Positions 40,150 to 52,101 of a stretch of DNA of 64,000 bases are shown piece by piece. The stretch is taken from the NCBI RefSeq assembly GCF_031877795.1, contig NC_133933.1, positions 25,138,029 to 25,202,028 on the forward strand, in the 5' to 3' direction. The stretch comes from Strix aluco (lineage: Eukaryota > Chordata > Aves > Strigiformes > Strigidae). Under the pieces are notes generated by a model, which saw only the letters and a list, made by a program, of their open reading frames with translations, was not told the origin of the DNA and searched no databases. A program made the translations under genes and the position numbers. The stretch's first letter is position 1. Every line of letters begins with the position of its first letter.

Positions 40150-41306
40150 AGGAAAAAAGTAAAGGTTAGCACACAACAGGGTAGCACTGATTTGCATTGT
40201 CAGCTGACAACCCAGCAACTGAAGAATCTTGTTTATTCCATTTAGCTAGCCAGAAACCACACAGGCCCATGCAAAACCAAATTTTGGACATGCTTTTTCT
40301 CAACTACCATGAAAGTGTCAGGGAAAAACATGATTTAGACATCTCTTCAAAAGTATTGTCCAGAAAACTCGTCTTTCCATAATCCACTCTTCCAGATGTT
40401 CTTCTCACTTTCTTCATGCATACAAGTAATCAAAAAAGTGCAATGAAGAGTAGCTTAGGACAATACTCAGTATCTCATAAGGAGATTACTGAAGCAGCAT
40501 ATCAACTAGGATAAGTATATTCTTCTGTTATTATCTTGGTTGGTCTATAAAGCCAGTTTACCTTCTTATGAATACTGACTGACATTTTAGTTTGCAAAAA
40601 AAATACAGAATCCAGAGAGCAAGAATTAATAAAATCATGATTATTAGTGTTCAAGCTACTTGCTTTGCTGAATATTTTAAAAGGGAAATTTTACATGTTT
40701 TCAGCCAGCTAAAGTTCTTGGTTTTTTTCATTCTGTTACTCTGACGAATGAGAAAAAAAGTCTGCAGCTGCCCAGAACAAAAGAGGACTTTGCAGGCTGA
40801 TTTAGGTATACCAGGATATTGAATTCCACTGTAATGCCCCAAGCACTAAGTTTTCCATATTCAGAAGTGATCAGCTAATGACAGATCCAAGATCTGTGCA
40901 TCAGAAAATATGAGCTTCAGCTAAATGGGAACCAGATGACAGAAGCTCCAACTATCTCCCTAGCTTAAATAAAGCAGTAGATGCCACAGAGGCCGTGCTC
41001 TTCCTCACAAAACTCCTTTATCTCTTCATTGACTGTGTTGCTTTTTTCTCTACTGAACACTCAAATCTTGCTTTGCTGGGCAAAGGGAGATGTGTTATGC
41101 CATGGCCCAATAACAGTTCATTCATAGCCTATCAGTTACTTTATTCAGAGATATATTGGAATGGCAACATTCAGTATTTAGTAGTTGAGACACTTTTTAG
41201 GTCACATTCTGAAACTTCATTAATATTTGGAAAAGCACTTTGGGAGAAACCCACTGCATCCTTAACTGATCTGTCTTCAACACCCTGTGCCCCAAGGTGG
41301 CTTTTT

Positions 41307-41360
41307 TCAATCAGAGTCCACATAATTTCTCTCAGAGCTCTCTCCACCATCTCCATGTTC
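41307..41360 (-). CDS. candidate terminal exon of the FAM177B-like gene
   Basis: After a TTGTCTTCAG acceptor, continuing in the phase set by the donor at 43288 gives EHGDGGESSERNYVDSD then TGA. The short acidic, Ser-rich tail is comparable in character to the polar C-termini of FAM177 proteins, but there is no specific motif. A longer 61-codon frame overlaps it, in the wrong phase for this splice. Treat as a guess supported only by splice signals and phase. Confidence 0.35.
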   Translation of the reverse strand, partial: EHGDGGESSERNYVDSD

Positions 41361-43287
41361 CTGAAGACAAATCAGTAAAACATTCATTAGATAAAAGGCA
41401 ACTAATTTAGGTATCTTCTGTTAGGAGCACTTAAAAAATGATCATTGTCCCAGTGCTTCTAGCTACCTTGAGCATAGAGGCTTCATCACATACAGCTGAT
41501 TTATGGCTGTAGCTTATGTGGTGAAGTAATAATTCTGGTATTTGCAATACCAGAAGCCACAAAGCATAGTTAAAATAAATCTTTAAAAGCAACAAAGTGG
41601 AAACATTATCCACAAATCTGCTGTTATGTTTTAGAAATGCACCAGTTTTGCTTCAGCAGTAAAAAGCTGCAGGAAGTCAATGTTAGAGCAGGATGGGTGA
41701 GCTGCATTCACCTCTGGCTCACCTTTCAAGCAGGGTGCCAACTGCAAAGTCTCCTCTGCTACCCTTTTCCTCTCAAGTTACTCCCTCCCCTATGCAAGCC
41801 TGATAAAATGTGATTAAATAGGTTTATGCATCGAAGGTTCAAATTTAAGACTGTTAGAAAGAAGAATAGCATTTGATGAACAAGATTCAAGCTCAAGTGG
41901 AAGATCTCAGAATACGCTGCCAGGGCTGAGGTCCCCTTTTAAAATTCAATCACACCCAAAACTTGGAGAGCTACACTACCATTTTTACATATCCATTTTT
42001 CAAAGTAGACATTCACTTTAAAGAACAAACTGGCACTAGCTGGTACTTCAGGCCTTCAGTGAAGTTCTGTTGTGCCTAAATTGTGAGAGCTCATGCCTGA
42101 TTCATCTTTGAAGTTAAAATTATGTGTAAAACTATCAAACTAGAACTTGAAATACAGATTTAGAGAGTTTCAACAACTTTTAAGACCTCTTTATTTATAG
42201 ACAGTCCTCAGCAATGCAAATCGAACCTAAAATGACAAAGTACATCATCTTCTATCCCCACATATAAAAAACCCCTATCTTTTCTGTAGAATTTTATTAC
42301 TAGAAAAAGTCGACTTCACCACAATTTTCATCCACCCTTAGTTACAAAATTTAACCTGGTTGATCATCTATGCAGTGTTTCCTCAAGAAGCACTGGGACC
42401 TGTCTTTAATCGGCTAAATGTCCAGTATAATAAGCATTGCTGCAGCCGTCAATAACCAGGCTCTCAGCATAACAAAGCAGGGCAGGTTATTTTCTTCCTG
42501 GCAGGAATTAGTAAAGGATGATTGGAGTTACATTACATTATTCAGCTGTATTACCCAACAGCCAAAAACACTAATAAAAACAGGAGTGTTGCAATAGAGC
42601 AACACACTTTAGAGACTTTCAGTGAGCTGGTGACAGAAAAACATTTTAGAATTTGGTTTTGGGGAGGAGTTTTGTATCACACACATTCCCAAAAGTCCTT
42701 TGTGGTTAGATAAAGTTTTCGAAGGTGCTCCTCTGTTTCTTGAGATTTTTCCTCAGGAGGTACTGCTAACACAATACCCTGACTTTGGCCCCAAAACCGG
42801 TGCCAATATTTGTCCCCAAAGCCTAGACCATCATTGATTTCTGATTCTGCTACCAGAACTGATACAGAAGTGAACAATCTGGCCACGCATCCACACACCT
42901 TTGCCGTGCACCTCCATCTCATCAGTCTGGGAAATAAAACTCCTGAGGTTGTCTTGACTTCTTGTTTGTTGACTTTCAAATATCATTCACAGTCAAAACC
43001 CAGCTTAAATGCAGTAACTTCAGAACATACAGTACAGGAGGACTGGTGAATGAAGTAGGACACAAACTAATAATCACGCTCAAACCTCTACTAAAGCTTT
43101 CAAACAGCTTTAAGTAAGCCAGTACGAAAAGCATTACAGAGCCAAATATGGTCCAACAGTAGATTGTTCAGGGCTGAAATCAGCTTTTAACATCTTCTGT
43201 GACATAAAGCATAATAGCAAAGTTAAAATAAATCCTAACGAACCACGTCCTCACCGTTCTCCTAAGCAAGATGCAGATCTTTTTTAC

Positions 43288-43385
43288 CTGGTTCTGTGTG
43301 CTGTTGCGTTCCTCTACTGCATATTTGCATCTGGATTCGCAGAGTCCAAACAGCGTGGCAAGTGTCCTTCCAAGGGATTCATGAG
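43288..43385 (-). CDS. FAM177B: FAM177-family exon, probable FAM177B
   Basis: Flanked by a TTTCCAG acceptor and a CAG/GTAAAA donor, this 98-nt exon encodes HESLGRTLATLFGLCESRCK then YAVEERNSTQNQ. It aligns without gaps to the FAM177 segment with the pattern xxFLGxxxAxxFGLxxxKYxYxxxEYxRxQ. FAM177B lies next to BROX in the same orientation in human, which fits the position here. FAM177 proteins are small and poorly characterised. Unlike the family, the conserved Tyr of the EYxR core is replaced (VEER), so this copy is divergent. Upstream exons carrying the WGPY core were not found in the window. Confidence 0.7.
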
Positions 43386-46119
43386 CTGGAAACACACAAA
43401 AGACAAATAACAACTGGAACATCCTCCTTCTACCAAAGGGGTTTTTGCAACAGGCATTTTACATGATGGCAGAAAATTCTATGGAGCGATGATACGTACA
43501 AACATAAAGGATCAGCAGATAAGATGACACAGGGCACAATTAATTTACTTTGTGAACTCTCCTTGCTTGAGAAACCTCCTTCATAACCCAGCCTTTACAA
43601 CTTTTTCCAAAGATCTGGCCAGTATTTCTGGGATAGCCATATCTCACTCACTCCATTCCCTGTCTAAAAAATTTATTCCAGGCTATGTTTCAATTACACA
43701 AATTCACCTTGGTTTAATTCATTGCGTGGCCTCATTACTACCTCAGAACAATTACTACTTCCACCTCATTACATACATCTGCCTTGCTCTGTGTAGGGGT
43801 TAAGAAATGGAATTGACATCTTTTACATTTTAGGCAGTTGATGAAGAAAATGAACTCATTGCAACTGCTTGCAGGCCCCACCTTTTCAGACGCAGCACCG
43901 CCCTGCCTACGGCAAACTGACAGACATCGCCTGGATTAAACCTCAGCCAACACAATCCTACTGTCAGCTTTCTGAGACAAAGTTCTTGCAGCAGTTATTG
44001 CTATGACCCTTTTTCTTTTTCTTTATGGCCTCAGTTCCTGCCTCTGATCCAGTTTCTTCCACTTCACTGGTCCTTACGCCCTCTCTATATTTGCACCCTT
44101 TAGTTGTGCCAGTCCAATCTCAGATGCTTAACTGCTTTTCATAAAACTGCAATAGATTTAGCTCAAAACCAACTTACTTGCTGCCTACTAATTAATTTAC
44201 CATATTGTAGGTCACACTGATTGCAACATAGTAATAAAGGTCACTGACACTTATCAGAAACTTTATTTTCAGGTTGCTGATAACCTGTTGTTAGCACTGA
44301 AGTATTTTGTCCCATGTGGGGAAGAAAAGGACTTCCAAATGTCTGAAAACATGGGTAGGAGTAAAATAATATTTTCTCTCTAGTCCATGTTAAAATAATT
44401 CTTTGTTTGCTTCACTGCTGTAAATCACAGAGGAACTAGAGCATTTCAGAGTCTTGAGATTTGACAGAGACAGCCACTGGTTCAGCTTTTGCTGTCCCTC
44501 TGAACATTTGCCCAGGGTCCAAGTATACAAGCTGTAGAGAAGTTTCGTGTGTGGAAGGGATATAGCGCAATTCATAGAATTACTTTTTTTCCCCAGCATG
44601 CTTAGACCTTTTGAAAAGACTACTTTAAAGCGAACTTAGTTAAAAGAAAGCTGAGTGCCAGAGCCAGTAGTTCAAAGTCAGGAGACATGCTTTGGAGGTT
44701 TCTTCATTACATTTTTTTATTAAATCCCCTACTTATGTTGAATAATGGAAAAGGGATGGTATATACTGTGATCATATGTAATTTTCCCCCTATGACTCAT
44801 GTCTCCTTATCAGTTGGAGAGAGGGAACTTTGGAGTACTGCCTTTGGAGCTGGTCAGGATTGCAGGGCAAGGAAAGCTGTTGCCTGTAGGACCCCATCCT
44901 CCATCATGGAGAGCTTGGAATATATGAATGAAACAGAAGACTGAGGAGTGAGAAGGAAGAAAAGAGGGTTTTATAACAAAGGCATCTGAAAGGTGACACA
45001 GAGAGTTAGACACCATGTCAGCCTCTGCCCTACAGCTCCCATATGATCCTTATGTGAATTTTGGCAGCTCATAGCTGCGTGATGTGTGCTTGCTGAGCAC
45101 TGGTTCGAAACACTTGCCATCCTTTGGCAGAAGCATTGACCATTCATAGTCACTACAGATGCACACAATAGGAACACTATGTGCAGTGTAACATGCTAAA
45201 TGTCCCGTGACATTTCTAGCTGGATACTCTAAGTTAGTTAGTTGCTGACAAATCTTGACTCTTGTCTTTGTATTGTACAAAATTCTTTGCAGAGCATTCA
45301 GATATTATTTGACACCGCTCCTCAAGAACCCAGGAGGAGATGCACGTCCCCATTCTGTACTACATTTACACATTGCACAGCAAATAAAAGAGGACAGACT
45401 GCACGGATATATAAAATACGCTGAAAATAGACTATGCTCTCTTGAATGAGTAACTATTCCATGCATAAAGTCCTCTGTAAAAAGTGGTGCATGATCTTGT
45501 AATTAAAGTCTACCATGCTGCATAAGGACGGAGGACTGAATTGAGATTTCATATAGCTATTCATACCTTCTTGCTTAACTAATTTTGCCATCTTAAGTTG
45601 CCTTTTGATGTTTAACTGCAATGTAATATTTTTTACTTGTAATTAATACATCACACGGTAATAAACAAAAATTAATCTAAGCATCTGCCATAATGCTATA
45701 TATGGAGATGTGATGTTTATTTAAAAAATCACTGGCAGCAAAAAGCACATTTAATGTGAGAGGATGGAATAGCAGCAAGTAGCTTCATGTTGCTTCAAAT
45801 AAAAAAGGTCAGCCATGAGTCTGATTTTTCTTAGAAAATTTACCAATATTTCACTGTCAGCACAGAGGGATAGACAGAGCGGGACTCTGCCTTGGACATT
45901 TATTCTCAGAATTTTCATTAGTGAGTGGGTTGATGCAATAGATGTATCTATAGATATATTTTTGCAAACAACTGAGAGTAACACAGAAAATAGGAATACA
46001 ATTCAAAAGAATCTCTATAAAATAAATATTCTGAAAAAAACCCCACGATGTAAGGAAATAATTTCAGGGTTCTGCACTTAGACAAGATGGGAAACAGCTG
46101 CTTAGGTAGCAGATAGGCA
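43386..46119. other. no exon found; expected region for upstream FAM177B exons
   Basis: I searched the minus strand for the family core WGPY and the EEYS acidic segment and found no convincing match here. The sequence is ordinary AT-rich non-coding DNA. Confidence 0.4.
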
Positions 46120-46640
46120 CTACTCTGTCTTGGTGAGCCCCAGCTGGAGGCTTCTGTTGTGTTTTGGACATGACAACATTTGAAAAGCATGTGGACAAAT
46201 TAGAGAAAGTCCAGAGGACAGCAATAAGAACGAGTAAATATCTTGGGAACTAAGACTAAGGCAGAAAGATGCAAAGGCATGGTGGTGTTTAGTCTACAGA
46301 TGGAAAGGCTAAGGGGAGGCATGGTAACAGTCAAATACAAGAAAAGATCAGGAAAGACGAGAAGATAATTTGTCAATAGGACAAGAGAAGAACTTGAAAT
46401 GCATACAGCTTGGTCTACATGAAATAAAGAAAACTCTATTTATTCAAAAACAGTACAACCAATTACCCAGGGAGCTGATGCAGTAACCATTACTAGAATT
46501 CTTTAAGAAGAAATTTGACAAACCTGTCAATAGTTACTCGATCTCTCTTGGGGCAAGAAGCCCGACAAAATGGTCCATCCTTGATTAGAATTGTCATATT
46601 CTGATTCTTCTGCCAGTGCTTTCTGCCATATTGGTCTAAC
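46120..46640 (+). mobile_element. old CR1 LINE 3' fragment
   Basis: Segments such as GTGGACAAATTAGAGAAAGT, CCAGAGGACAGCAATAAGAA, ATGGAAAGGCTAAGGGGAGG and a terminal CTGATTCTTCTGCCA follow the order of CR1 3' ORF2 and 3' UTR sequence on the plus strand, but are heavily diverged. No usable reading frame remains. Confidence 0.65.
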
Positions 46641-47073
46641 TGTATAGGTAACACAAAATTCATAACATACCTAACATACGGCGCCCTGGTTGTTACCTAC
46701 CTGTGTGATAATCAGGATTTTCTATTATTTTCAAATTCCTATTTCGCTCGAATTAAAACTGCCTCTAGATATCCAAAAGCAAAGAGAGCTCCTTTCTGGG
46801 CTTTGTCAGATGTGTCCTTTGGAAAAGATCAATAGGCTGATACCAAGCAATCTAGTCTCAATTATTTCATTGTTGATAGTGTTTATATCATCTGACTGAA
46901 AGAAAACACTTAATTTTAAAAATCATCAAGTATTTTAAATCCTGGTGATAATCCCTAGAGACAATGCCAATAAGTATTAAAAGGAGAAAAAATAACACAG
47001 TACTGGCTTTGTTGCTTGAATAGCAATTGCATTCCAGTTAATCCATCCTTAAAGTAAGCTAATCAATCATATT

Positions 47074-47094
47074 AAAAAAAAAAAAAAAAAAAAA
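47074..47094 (+). repeat. poly(A) tract, 21 A
   Basis: Uninterrupted A run in intergenic sequence between FAM177B-like exon and BROX; no repeat body recognised upstream. Confidence 0.9.
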
Positions 47095-47862
47095 GAAACC
47101 TTAACTTACTAAGAAATTAAGTGGTTGCAATTCAAACTGCTCAAAACCGGAGACACAGCCCCCAAGGAGAGTGTGGACTACAGAGCACAAAACAAGAAGT
47201 AAGCTTTAATTTTGAACATAAAGACAAGCTTATCCATGAAGTTGCACTAAACACAGTCCTGTACAACATGAAGTGATCTACCAGTTTGCAAAGAAGAAAG
47301 CCTGTAGCCTGTTTTAAATGATCTCCTTACACAGTCCAAATTCAGCCAATATATTATCTGCTTTAAATAATCCCACCATGACCAGCAGATTTTTCTAGGA
47401 TAGTTAGCATATGCAACAGTTATACAGAGATCTGAATTTGGAAAGATACAAGTCTTGGAGATATATCACCTGTATCTCATTTGCCAGTTTGTCAAACCAA
47501 ACAAGACAAAAAGGGCAAACTTGCAGGTTTTCTCACGGGAATTCCTAATTCTGTGACTGAGGTCTCCAGAGGGAGGGTTCACATTAACCCTAGTTGTGTC
47601 ATATTTAACATGGCTATTGGAAGACTCACTTGGCTGTCTTTGTAAATACCACACGTTTTATATTTCTGACTTTCTCTATTTTTAATACTGATGTTTTGCT
47701 GTGTGATTTCTTGTCGTACTTGTGATTTCTTCTAAACATCCACGGCTAATCCTCCTGTATGCTGCTGCACTCCTAATCTGCAGACGCCCAGTGGATGCTG
47801 ATAGCATCCCATCATTCAGATGTTGTGTTCTTGGGGCATTACTGTTTTGGTTTACAGAGGAA

Positions 47863-48497
47863 TGCCATGGTTCAACCCCAGTTGGCAGCTAAGCACCACA
47901 CAGGCACTTGCTCACTTCCCAATCCTGTGGGATGGGGGAGGGAATTGGAAGGGTAAAAGTACAATAACTTATGGGTTGAGATAAAGACAATTTAATTTAA
48001 GAAAAAAAAAAAAAAAAAAGAGAAAAAGAAAACAACAAAGAGGAGAAAACCCAAGACCAAGAAAAACAACTGACCTGATGCCCAGTCAGTCCCTGAGCAA
48101 GGGCAGCCCCTGCCAACCTCCCTCCTCCCCAGTTTTATTGCTGAGCACAGCATCGTATGCAATGGGATATCCATTTGGTCCGTGTTCAGCTGTCCCAGCT
48201 GTGGCTCCTCCCAGCCTCTTGTGCTCCGCCAGTCTGCTCACAGGGCAGTGTGAAAAGCAGAAAAGGGCTTGGTTTACTTTTCCAGCTGCAGAATGCCTCA
48301 TCTGCCCACCTCATGTTTATCCCCCTGCAGCCGTGAGGAGGCCTGCTGACAGGCTCAGCTTTGGCCAGTGGCAGGTCCGTCTTGGGGCCAGCTGGAATGG
48401 GCTCTGTCTAACATGGGGGCAGCTTTTGGTGTCTCTTCACAGAAGCCACCGCTGCAGTCTCCCCACTACCAAATCCTTGCCGTGTAAACCCAGTACA
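47863..48497 (-). mobile_element. solo LTR, avian ERVL-like
   Basis: The plus strand reads TGCCATGGTTCAACCCCAG, GGGTTGAGATAAAGACAATT, then later GGATATCCATTTGGTCCGTG, AGCTGTCCCAGCTGTGGCTC, and ends with CCTTGCCGTGTAAACCCAGT. This is the reverse complement of a widespread avian ERVL-type LTR as I remember it. No primer-binding site, polypurine tract or gag/pol text adjoins it, so it is a solo LTR. An A-rich expansion lies inside at 48002-48019. Borders are approximate and no clear target-site duplication is visible. Confidence 0.75.
48002..48019 (+). repeat. poly(A) tract, 18 A, within the LTR
   Basis: Run of A followed by an A/G-rich stretch to about 48064 inside the LTR; an internal low-complexity expansion. 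Confidence 0.85.
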
Positions 48498-49601
48498 TGA
48501 CCTCAGAGAAACCCTACACAGGCATATACAGCATCACACCACTTTCTTCCTCAAGGGCAGATGCCTTGAAGAGAGTGCCAGGCCCTGGGACAGAGCAGCT
48601 GCTGGGGCACAGGGCAAGAGATCATCAGAGTTTCTCAGTGCTCCTGTTCCATGGCCTTGGCAGTGACCTTTATGGAAGGGTAGCTGCTCAGCTGGTGACA
48701 GAGCATGCATGGGCTCCCGGATGTCACCATGTAAGTCCTTTCCAGTGTAACTTGATGTAAGACATGTAACTTGTAACGCCTCTTCCCCTTTTAAACTGCA
48801 ATACTGCTCATGTTATGCAGTCATCTAAAGGGCCTGTTGCCCGTGCTGACTTCATGCTGTTGGCCAGAAACCACAAACCAGCGAGAAAATATAAGCTCTG
48901 CTGACCCTTAGTGGCTGTAACTCCACTACAGTACTCCACTACTTTTTTTTATAAATTCAAGAGTGCTCTTGTTCTGGTGCTGTTATGCACTGTGTTATAC
49001 TTTTTTAGGGGGGAAAGTATTGACGAACTTGCTGAGGGCAAACATTGGGGAAGTACAATCAGCAGAGAGAGGATCTGGGTATCACAGAGGAGAAGGTACC
49101 TGACCTTAAGATTTTATGGCAATTCAACAGAGCAAACGCAATCTTACATCTAGGGACTATCAAATCTGATACTGTAAACTGAAGGTGAGTCATTCTTTGG
49201 GAAAGACCAACAGAAAGATTGGAGGCATGAAGCAAAATCATTAGAGACCACAACGTGGCTCCAACAGACAGATGTGATTCTTCGAGATCCATGTCTGGTT
49301 CAGATAGGGAAGACTCAACACACTGTGCTAGTGAGGCTTCAACTAGAATATTAGACACAAGTATGGTTTTCAAGGATCAGGAAACAGGAATCTGAATATG
49401 CAAATAAGGACTCAGGGTGATCAGGGGAACTGAAACCCTATTTTATGAGAGGAACTTAAAGATTAACAGGAGACACCACAAAGGCAATCTGGTAAATATA
49501 CTGAGAAAGAAGGATACCTCCTTAGCCAGAGTCCCAAGACATCCCAGATAAGCTCAGCAGAAACCTCCATGATGGTGAGTAGTTGACTGGACAGAAGAAA
49601 C

Positions 49602-49842
49602 CCCAATGGGTGCAGGACAAAGAAACTGTGATCATGAACTGACCTTCCAGGAAAACAGGAGTCAGCAACAACTATTCTGGAAATTGATGTCCTGCGTTCA
49701 CTCGCATATTGACACCAAAAAGTGTCCCAATGGGTGCAGGACAAAGAAACTGTGACCATGAACTGACCTTCTAGGAAAACAGGAGTCAGCAACAACTATT
49801 CTGGAAACTGATGTCCTGTGTTCACTCGCATATTGACACCAA
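49602..49842 (+). repeat. two-copy tandem duplication, 124-bp period
   Basis: Copy 1 (49602-49718) and copy 2 (49726-49842) both begin CCCAATGGGTGCAGGACAAA and end CGCATATTGACACCAA. They differ at only about four positions, so the duplication is young or gene-converted. A 7-bp segment separates the copies. The open minus-strand frame across it (49463-49795) is duplicated accordingly and is not evidence of a gene. Confidence 0.95.
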
Positions 49843-52084
49843 CTACCTACCCAAAATAAGCTTCTCTGCAAGAGCTTCTCTGCACAAGATCTCCCAGACA
49901 GACCAGACCGCAGTCAGATTATAAATGCTACAGAAACAGAGACCAGAACGATAGTTTCTTACCCAAATGGTTCATGCTTTCACTATAAGCCAACTGACAG
50001 TAAACAGATGTTCCCTGCCACAGCAGAAGACAAGCAGAGCTGACCCTTCCAGGCTGGCTCCGCTACAAGGACACCGTTTCCATAGCTCTCAAAAGCACAG
50101 GCACATCCTGTAAGCTCCCAACACACCTCAGATCACCCCAGCAGCAGCAGCAGTGGATCTCTGCCAGTCAGTCCCACCGAATTTGGGATTTGGCCTCTCC
50201 CAGTACACCAGTAGCTCTGCCCTAACTGGAGTTCAGTTGGCTGAAGAGCCCGCGTGCTGCAGCATCTTCATCTTGCTTTCATCTGAACTTCAGAGCTACC
50301 GTGCGCTTCACAACTGTGCCTCTACATTACCTCCTTATTAAGAAGCCAACAGGAGACCACATTTCATATCCCTGTGTTTCTTCAAGCTTTTTCTTCTGAC
50401 TTTTATAAAATGCTAACTACTAGGCCCATCTGATGTAGTGGAAAGTAGAGCTGCACAAGAGATAATCTCTTTTTTGTGTTGAAATTATACACCAGCTGCC
50501 TGTGAGAACTAGGGGAAAACTTTAAGGCTTGCTTTGTTTTTAAAAAGGCAAGTAATTTAAGAAAGAAACTCTGTGCTGTCAGAGAAGTTCCTACACCACG
50601 CACACAACAAAAAGTGCAAGAATGCCAACTTGCGTCCATCTCAGGAAAAAGTACTGTGGTATAAGATTTGTGATTTAGAAATTTGAGGAAAATCATCAGC
50701 CCAGGTGATATGAATGTGCTAGTCACAAAAGCGTGAGATGAAGGATTTATTTAGGCTTCCCATCAGCTTTAGAGAAAAAATCCTGTGGACTTTTCCTACA
50801 ATATCCAGCCCAGGATAAAATCATTGAGCCTTGCATTTTCCAAAGTTACTGAAAACAAATGAATATAGGACTTGCTACTCAGGTCTCCACCAGAATCTGT
50901 TTTCACTTTCATAAAGCTAAATCTCTTTTTGTTATGGCTTCAACAGAAAATTTCCAAATATAAACAGAAGTAAGCAATGTGTAGACATCTATATATAATC
51001 TGAAAAGGCAGTTTTATGGTTTGAACTGTCCATTCATGCACTTTATTTATGATGTTAGCTATAAGCATCATTGGTGGTTATTTCACCTCTTACTCAAGTG
51101 TGAAAGAAAATAAGGAAAGCGATAAAGCATGGAAATCTATTTTTTTTCCCCATCACTTAAAAGTGAAGGCATGAAAAGCAGCTGCCAGGCACTAGAAAAA
51201 GCACACAGTAAGATAGGTAGGTCTTTCACATTCAAGGAGCTGCTGAGCTTTCTGAAGTCTGAAGAAAAGTGTTCCAAGTAACTCATCAGCTGTTTTCAAA
51301 CCAACATGAGGGAAACTGTGGGTCTTCGGGGGTTCCCAACACAAACAAGCAACTTTCTGTGACTTGGAAATCCGTTTCACAGTTAATCTGTTTCAGCAGA
51401 GTCTGCTGCTGAAAAGATTACTGTCTTTATGGAGGAAAAGAAGACAAAAATCCAGTCCAGCAGCTACATGCTAAAATTATGAACGTTCTCCAAATGTAAC
51501 AACCTGTTTGGTTGGCTCCCTGTTTGAATGGATGAATCTGATGTCAGACAAAAAAAAAAACAATTGTAAAGTAGAAAAATTTTAGTTTCTAAATTGGAGA
51601 GGAAGATTTGTCTTAAAAGCTGATATCTTGGACACTTTCAAATTCCCAATGCTACACTCAAAACAGACATGCCTACAAAAGTATTTGATATTATCAAAAT
51701 TAAGTAGAAGATTGTTTTAGACAGCGGAACAGTTCTAAGAATTTATTCTAAAGAATAATTCTCTAAGGACTAGACAGAAATTGAATCCTTTAAATCAGCA
51801 GGAAGGAGGAAAAATTTAGAATCAGTTATAGATACTTTTACTAAAGTCACAACATGCGTGAATGAAAACACCTTTTTGGTAGGTTTTTTTCAACGTACCT
51901 CATTGAGAGAAAGAAATTTATTTCAGAAGGAAATAGACATCAGAGTCCGATAGAGAATACTTTTTTCTTCTAGAAACTGTGCTAAAGCTTGAGAGGCTAA
52001 AAGCCATTAGTGTGTATTTTCGCTAAAAACTGAAAGAGCCAACCATGCCCCTGAAAATGAAAACCCCTATTTTCCTACAAATCT

Positions 52085-52101
52085 CCTTGCCACCTGCTGG
52101 C
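52085..52101 (-). promoter_or_regulatory. CTCF-like motif
   Basis: The minus strand reads GCCAGCAGGTGGCAAGG, which matches the CTCF core CCASYAGRKGGC at every position. It sits between BROX and the FAM177B-like exon, where an insulator would be unsurprising, but binding cannot be seen from sequence. Confidence 0.4.

Larger units (their letters stand above)
35421..41306. other. intergenic sequence between CpG island and FAM177B-like exons
   Basis: The first 450 bases remain moderately GC-rich (to about 35860), then composition falls to background. The 119-codon plus frame at 39540-39899 has no recognised domain. The listed microsatellite, poly(T) tract and CTCF-like motif are the only features supported. 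Confidence 0.5.

Noticed and set aside
41171..41356. 61-codon minus frame MEMVERALREIMW...
   Set aside because: It overlaps the candidate terminal exon but is in the wrong phase for splicing from the donor at 43288.
42677..42979. 100-codon minus frame between the two FAM177B-like exons
   Set aside because: No family resemblance and no acceptor/donor pair in the right phase; the spliced phase from 43288 does not enter it.
43815..43905. Minus-strand GP-containing segment considered as the missing FAM177B exon before 43385
   Set aside because: Spacing to the LG core would fit, but the aromatic residues of the WGPY core are absent in that frame, and the frame with Trp-Gly hits a stop without a donor.
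44810..45016. Minus frame containing WGPT, checked as a FAM177 core
   Set aside because: Only three residues match; the following sequence (Pro/Ser-rich) is unlike the family and there is no donor.
49463..49795. 110-codon minus frame with an internally repeated peptide
   Set aside because: The repetition is a by-product of the 124-bp DNA duplication; nothing else supports coding.
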